A DNA stretch of 23,714 bases, taken from contig BMAT01014082.1 of the NCBI GenBank assembly GCA_019649035.1, forward strand, positions 32,248 to 55,961, given 5' to 3'. The DNA comes from Elysia marginata. Its lineage: Eukaryota > Mollusca > Gastropoda > Plakobranchidae. The position numbers and the translations under genes are program-made. The number at the start of each line of letters is the position of its first letter. Within the stretch, counting starts at the first letter, position 1. Positions 19,501 to 23,714 of this stretch are shown here, piece after piece. The notes under the pieces are model-generated. The model was not told the origin of the DNA. It saw only the letters and a program-made list of their open reading frames with translations, and ran no database searches.

Positions 19501-22500
19501 CAGCGCAAGACTACTTCTCACTAGCTTTGATACCTATGCTGTGAGGGTGAATGTAAAATGTGAAAAGGGAATCTATATTTTATATTTTTTAACTGATTTT
19601 TACATCCATGCTCACAGCGTAGGTTTCGACTTGACAGGGTGACAGTTTTACTTAATTCTAATGTACGTCAAGAGTAGGTGGTAGGAGTTTAATGCGTTAG
19701 TTTCAGATCCTCTTAAAAAAGGTTTACCATAACATAGCTTGAATAATAGGAGCAGACCAGACTCTTTTCTGTTTTCCAGTGTATGCCATCATGCAAACTG
19801 ACGTTTTCGGTTTTACATTTCCCTAATCATTCCATACCAAATTTTCAAGGTGCGCTCTGGTAAAATGCTGAGATGCATAAAGCTTTCTTGGTTATGGCAA
19901 TCAGGAATCCTTGTGGCAGATGGCAAACTGTGCTACTTTCAGTAAAAACGAAAATAAACTGTGCTTCTTTCAGTAAGAATCCACAACTTTTTGCGTTATA
20001 GAAATTGGCCTACACCCGTCTGCCCAGGACAAACGAAAAGCATAAATGCAGTGTGAACCATATGAGAGATGCTGCATTTTGTTTTTCTGCTGCAGCCCTG
20101 TATCTCTTAATATATAGATGGTTTACAAATGAAACACCACTAATTAGTTGCCATAGCAGAGACTTCACACACCCTTTTTGACCTTGCGCTGACACAGTTT
20201 GATACATCTCCCAACATTTATTTGGACAGAGAGAAGTGCCTCCCTCCGGTCTCTCATGAGCGGAGGGTTAGACAGGAAACTATCAGTAATAACATTTTTA
20301 TTCAACCGAACGAAAAAAAAAAATGGATTATAGTCTTCTGCAGCCGAAGGCAGTCTAAAGACTTTATATATTTTGTCCAGCAGGCTAAAACTCACCAAAG
20401 CAAATTCAAGTCATATTTTAGAGAATAACAGCACGACTGTGTGTTAGGGGCTCAAATACTGACGTTCTACAAATTTCAAGCACTGCCTATAGCCAGTACC
20501 CATTTTACAGGTGGGTGGGCTGAGGAAAGTGTGGATAAATTGCTTGCTAAGGCATTTACAACATGTGTCTTGGTTGGGAATCAAACCCGCGACTGCCGAA
20601 TCACAAGTACAACGCACTAACCACTTAGCCACATTGCTCTGAAAATTATCATAATGCATTCCCACTACTAATTTCCATTAAATCCACCAGGTCAAAGACA
20701 CATAGGTAGAAAAGGCCCATGAAAAAAATCAGGCACTCTACCCGGAAATTCTGAATGGATAGAGTTTAAATAAAAAAGAACATTATTTGTAGAATCTACT
20801 TGTTATATTACAACCAATCATGTGCTTGCTTTTTTATGATCTGAATCTGTATTTCTGTCTCTAAAGAGGGCTGTTTGGAAAAATATCCATAGGTAGGCCT
20901 TTCCATTTGTATGGAACTGAAACTTTGTCACAACTGGCAATTTCTTTATGTAGTCCTGTGGAAGATCTATGCATTTCTGCCTGTAAGAGAAAAGGAAATC
21001 AATTCCCTCCCTTACTGTGAACCTCATTAAAACTCTATTTGCTGACTGTATTTCTTAGATGCATTCTTTGCATCTTAGTTCTAAGCATTTCTTTTTCCTC
21101 CTTTTTTTTTACTCCCATTGTTAGTAACATACACACAAATTATTGTAAAAAAATTTTGACTCGTTTTACCTTTATGTGAATTTGTATTCCTTTTTTTTTA
21201 AAGAAGCCTGAAATAGCTGCAGTTTTATTGAAACATTTAGAGTTTGAATATGATGTATCAATCACTATAAGTGAATGTGATTACAGATATGATTGCTGAA
21301 CACAGTATTTTGTTTGTTGTTGTTTTTTTTTTCTTATTTGTAGGAAGTGTTTACTTTGACGTGAAGAAATATGGTAAATATGGCCAGTTTGCTTTCCAGA
21401 GGGATACTCAAGGTTAGTTACGTTGTTTTTATGTTGATGCAAAAGAAATCTTTCTGTATTTTTGGCGGGTCTTGACAGCACGAGGGTTTTTGCATATAAA
21501 GCTAATGCTAAGCCTATGGTTATGGTTCAATATTCGCAGAAACATCATAACAGTTTCATGTCCTTAGCACTGCTTTTCTTTCAAGCCTGCAACTTTTTTG
21601 TTAGAGCTGGCTACCTGACTATTCTTAAGAATACATACATACAAATTAATGAAAACCACCATGAACTTTTTTTTTGTAATTGCCATGGTGTGTAAATCAT
21701 TTTGTTTTGAAGATGAAGGCCAGAGCAATGTCAAAAGAAATTCGCAAGACTTTGCATTGTGGAAAGGAAGCAAGCCTGGGGAACCATGGTGGTCATCTCC
21801 ATGGGGCCAAGGAAGGCCTGGCTGGCATGTGGAGTGCTCTGCCATGGCCAGGTAAGTTACAGAACTCTTTCCGTCCAGAGTTTCATGGGTTGTGGGTCAG
21901 ATTTTTAATTAAGACATGAAACGGAAACGTGCAGCCCCTCCTTTCCCTTTATTACATCTGCTCGCTGGTTCAAGCTGCCCCCACTTGCGCCCATACCTTT
22001 ACTGTGAAAGTGAACATGAAAGCGTATTATAAAGTCAAACCAGTACAAATTCAGATTCTTGTTTTGCGTTTCATATTCATGCTCACAGGTTAGTGGGAGG
22101 TAGCCTTGTTTTAAGGGTCAGGGAATTGGATGTAGTCAAATTAAAGCTATTCAGGATAACATTTGGATCAGTGGTTTTATTGTTCATTTTGAAAATGGTT
22201 AGATGTTGGCAAGAAGAAAAGTGAGAAAAGTAAGTGTAGCCACAATTAATAAATTTGCATAGGTAATAGTCTTGATCAATAGCAAAATATTCATGCACAG
22301 CTACTTAGCTGGTAGTGCCCAGGGAAAAATAAACCTTCCTATATTAAGTTTTTTCAGCCATTAACCTCTGGCATATACTAGAAATCTCAGATAATGTATT
22401 AAAAGATATTATATGTATATACAAGCACATATGTATATACAAGCACAAAGGCACTTCAATAACTCTGCATGCCTGGTCTTTCCAGTTCTGTGTTCGGTGC

Positions 22501-22619
22501 TAATTTTGATGTGCATAGTGGTGGTGAAGACTTGGTGTTTCCCCATCACGAGAACGAGTTAGCTCAGTCATGTGCCTACCACGGTAACGATCAGTGGGTG
22601 AATTATTGGCTCCATACAG
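16305..22619 (+). CDS. CARS2: Mitochondrial cysteinyl-tRNA synthetase, N-terminal 324 residues, partial
   Basis: This class I synthetase charges mitochondrial tRNA-Cys with cysteine, using ATP, in the matrix. Exons: join(16305-16585, 17201-17369, 18801-18978, 21344-21412, 21713-21851, 22486-22619); all introns are GT-AG and every phase matches. The start is the first ATG after an in-frame TAA (16293-16295). Residues 1-55 have seven Arg and no acidic residue, as in a mitochondrial presequence. [16 protein letters not shown] (95-110) carries zinc ligand Cys97 and the HIGH motif (106-109). WHVECSAM holds Cys274, and [19 protein letters not shown] holds His299 and Glu303, completing the zinc site. 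Lead-in [12 protein letters not shown] resembles the mitochondrial rather than the longer cytosolic enzyme. The KMSKS loop and anticodon domain lie beyond the window; the human enzyme has about 560 residues. Confidence 0.95.
17201..17369 (+). CDS. CARS2: CARS2 coding exon 2 (HIGH motif)
   Basis: Encodes the rest of Trp94 to Glu150, with CGPTVYD, PHIGHA, the helix [13 protein letters not shown], and [16 protein letters not shown]. The acceptor is TTTTGCTAG and the donor GTAAGA. Ends in phase 0. Confidence 0.95.
17370..18800 (+). other. CARS2 intron 2 with a perfect hairpin and possible inverted-repeat element
   Basis: AAAAGTACATA (17738-17748), four T, then TATGTACTTTT (17753-17763) forms a perfect 11-bp stem. 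CCGCTTATAT (17845-17854) and ATATAAGCGG (18436-18445) are exact inverted arms, with weaker similarity further in, and may bound an element of about 600 bases. Confidence 0.6.
18801..18978 (+). CDS. CARS2: CARS2 coding exon 3
   Basis: Encodes residues 151-209 plus one base: [39 protein letters not shown]. The acceptor is GTCCACAG and the donor GTAAGT. It matches the helical stretch of CysRS between the HIGH motif and VYFD. Confidence 0.94.
19533..19623. repeat. Foldback element, copy A (CARS2 intron 3)
   Basis: CCTATGCTGTGAG (from 19533) and CCTACGCTGTGAG (read inverted from 19623) begin 26-base arms matching at 22 positions around a 39-base AT-rich loop. Sequence and layout match copy B at 21993-22092. 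Confidence 0.7.
20312..20643 (-). mobile_element. tRNA-derived SINE, about 330 bp
   Basis: On the minus strand the head has an RNA polymerase III A box TGGCTAAGTGG (20631-20621) and a B box GGTTTGATTCC (20587-20577), 44 bases apart as in tRNAs; the B box has one change from consensus. The body follows, with TTCCTCAGCCCACCCACCTG then TAAAATGGGTAC (about 20528-20496). The end, AATCCA plus a T run (20328-20313), is shared with the copy at 7280. It is a retroposon copied by a partner LINE, not a working tRNA. Confidence 0.82.
21344..21412 (+). CDS. CARS2: CARS2 coding exon 4 (69 bases)
   Basis: A small exon encoding [16 protein letters not shown]. Acceptor TTTGTAG, donor GTTAGT. It is supported by exact phase on both sides and by VYFD, a conserved CysRS strand. 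Confidence 0.93.
21713..21851 (+). CDS. CARS2: CARS2 coding exon 5 (zinc ligand Cys274)
   Basis: Encodes residues 233-278 with [41 protein letters not shown] and GRPGWHxECSAM are CysRS signatures around the cysteine-binding site. Acceptor TTTTGAAG, donor GTAAGT. The ATG-led shadow frames here are not separate genes. Confidence 0.95.
21993..22092. repeat. Foldback element, copy B (CARS2 intron 5)
   Basis: ATACCTTTACTGTGAAAGTG (from 21993) resembles ATACCTATGCTGTGAGGGTG of copy A. The right arm TTCATGCTCACAG (22076-22088) resembles ATCCATGCTCACAG of copy A. Arms pair with each other around CTGTGA/TCACAG. Same orientation as copy A. Confidence 0.65.
22411..22446. repeat. 18-bp direct repeat, two copies
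   Basis: ATATGTATATACAAGCAC occurs back to back at 22411-22428 and 22429-22446, just before the acceptor of CARS2 exon 6. Confidence 0.85.
22486..22619 (+). CDS. CARS2: CARS2 coding exon 6 (zinc ligands His299, Glu303)
   Basis: Encodes [20 protein letters not shown], then [20 protein letters not shown] and WLHTG. Acceptor TTTCCAG, donor GTTAGT. Ends in phase 1; the next exon, expected to hold KMSKS, is outside the window. Confidence 0.95.
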
Positions 22620-23035
22620 GTTAGTTTAAATTGCAGGCTAATGCATCCTTGTTTAGAAAAAAAAAAGAGAATCTAAGAAATTAAAAAGAATCCAGGGTTA
22701 TTTAAGCCAATCTTTAAGAAACATAACCACTAATATTTAGTTGTTTGTGTAGATTCATAAAGCTTTTGACAAGAACAAGTCTGTTTTTGGTGAATTGGAC
22801 TGGATAGCTGTGCTGTACAGTACCAAGCAGTTTGCAGTGATGTCATTTTTCAGTTATGTTCCCATCTTTGTTGTTTTATAAGCCTTATAAACTGATTAAA
22901 CACACACAAATTTGAGCAAGATTTGTCCCATGAATGATAATAATTCATTGCCCCGAACTGACACATTTGCATATACGGAAATATAGCGCTAAGATTTTCA
23001 GTTAGGTTAAGAAAAATTGAGTGGCATCCCTGAGT
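22620..23035. other. Start of CARS2 intron 6, no gene seen
   Basis: AT-rich intron sequence between exon 6 and the LINE remnant. No KMSKS-coding exon is present before the window ends. Confidence 0.7.
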
Positions 23036-23056
23036 TTGTCATGTGTACATTATACC

Positions 23057-23714
23057 TTACCTTGCGGCATCATCAGGATTGATGTTTGCTGCTGCACAAG
23101 AAGACTTCACAATCCCTCTCCATATAACTCTGTCCTGACTTTTCTGCGAAACGCTCTATAACTTCAGCCCTGTTGCTTTACTGACTTGGTCAACATAGGA
23201 TAATGATGGCCTGCCTCTTCCTCTTTTTGCTTCTATTTTTCCTTCGAAGATGGTCTTCATTAAATCGGTTTTTGTATTTCTTTCTGCATGTCCAATGTAC
23301 TTAAGCCTTCTTTCTTTTACTAGTGATAGTAGTGTCCTTCCAGTCCCCATTTCTGCTAACACATTTCCATTTGTTCTTCTGTCTTTCCAGCTCACTCTTA
23401 GTAATCTTCTGAAAAACCACATTTCAGCTGCCTCTATCTTTAATTCATCCGCTTTCCTCATTGTCCACGTTTCACAACCATAGAGCATTCTTGGCCAAAC
23501 CAAAGTTCTCAGTAGTTTAAATTTGAGAGGTTTTGGGATTGATTTGTCTTTCCAGATGTTATTGAGGCTGACCATTCCTTGCTATGCCATTGCAATTCTT
23601 GTATAAATATCTTTGGTGCATGTGCCATCTGATGTTATGATTGAGCCAAGATATTTAAAGTTATCTATATTTTCCAGGCTTGTTCTGTCTATCTTTATAT
23701 CTGGTTCTACATTA
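23057..23714 (-). pseudogene. RTE-type LINE reverse transcriptase, C-terminal part, with two stops
   Basis: One minus-strand frame runs from the window edge to a TAA at 23059-23057, broken only by TAG at 23584-23582 and TAG at 23158-23156. It reads NIDNFKYLGSIITSDG, LLRTLVWPRMLYGCETWTM, IEAAEMWFFRRLLRVSWKDR, RTNGNVLAEMG, RRLKYIGHAERN, GKIEAKRGRGRPSLSYVDQV and ends ANINPDDAAR. This is the thumb and tail of an RTE-clade reverse transcriptase; the catalytic palm lies beyond the right edge. With an almost intact frame it looks younger than the remnant at 7618-8478. It lies in a CARS2 intron, opposite in strand. Confidence 0.88.

Larger units (their letters stand above)
18979..21343 (+). other. 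CARS2 intron 3
   Basis: The 2.4-kb intron holds the foldback at 19533-19623, a two-copy 31-base tandem repeat (19925-19980, AAACTGTGCT.CTTTCAGTAA), a small stem CCCTCCG/CGGAGGG (20242-20267) and the SINE at 20312-20643. No further exon is seen. Confidence 0.75.

Noticed and set aside
20010-20430. Several 65-77-codon frames on both strands
   Set aside because: They overlap one another and the SINE, with no motif or ATG-plus-splice support.
20577-20631. tRNA gene on the minus strand
   Set aside because: A and B boxes are present, but no convincing acceptor stem or anticodon arm forms, and SINE body sequence follows.
22620-23714. Search for the CARS2 KMSKS exon
   Set aside because: No KMSKS-coding sequence is present; the space is intron plus the LINE remnant.

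Overview
Animal nuclear DNA, AT-rich, with GT-AG introns and a dense load of decayed LINEs, SINEs, MITE-like foldbacks and microsatellites. The repeat mix and the two gene families suggest an invertebrate, perhaps a mollusc such as a gastropod. That placement is an impression of style, not a proof. Nothing looks bacterial or viral.

Two conserved genes anchor the window, arranged head to head. On the minus strand two exons (6619-6484 and 3960-3763) encode the N-terminal domain of an inhibitor-of-growth chromatin protein (ING1/ING2 type). Its nuclear-signal and PHD-finger part lies beyond position 1. On the plus strand six exons (16305-22619) encode the first 324 residues of mitochondrial cysteinyl-tRNA synthetase (CARS2): targeting peptide, HIGH motif and all four zinc ligands. 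The KMSKS half lies beyond the right edge. Human ING1 and CARS2 are also divergent neighbours (13q34), so this looks like an old conserved gene pair. The two proteins are not known to work together.

Layout: 1-2470, decayed CR1/L2-like LINE (minus) in a downstream ING intron; 2471-3762, repeats, a foldback (3180-3352) and an orphan 61-codon ORF; 3763-6619, ING exons with two MITE candidates in the intron between them; 6629-12100, upstream ING or intergenic DNA with a SINE remnant, an RTE-type LINE remnant (7618-8478), three tandem hairpins (9511-9636), one candidate coding exon (10009-10186), a 270-bp triplet repeat, and a CpG-richer possible promoter near 12.0-12.2 kb beside a 39-base gap; 12253-16270, intergenic, with a decayed Lys/Glu-rich coding remnant (13531-13942), a GC-rich block ending in a nested palindrome, and a TA-flanked MITE (15328-15479); 16305-22619, CARS2, whose introns hold a tRNA-derived SINE and two copies of one foldback family; 23057-23714, a second RTE-type LINE remnant (minus).

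The least explained items are the candidate small-protein exon at 10009-10186 with its possible YY1-type start at 12090, the three-hairpin array, and the decayed coding block at 13.5-13.9 kb.
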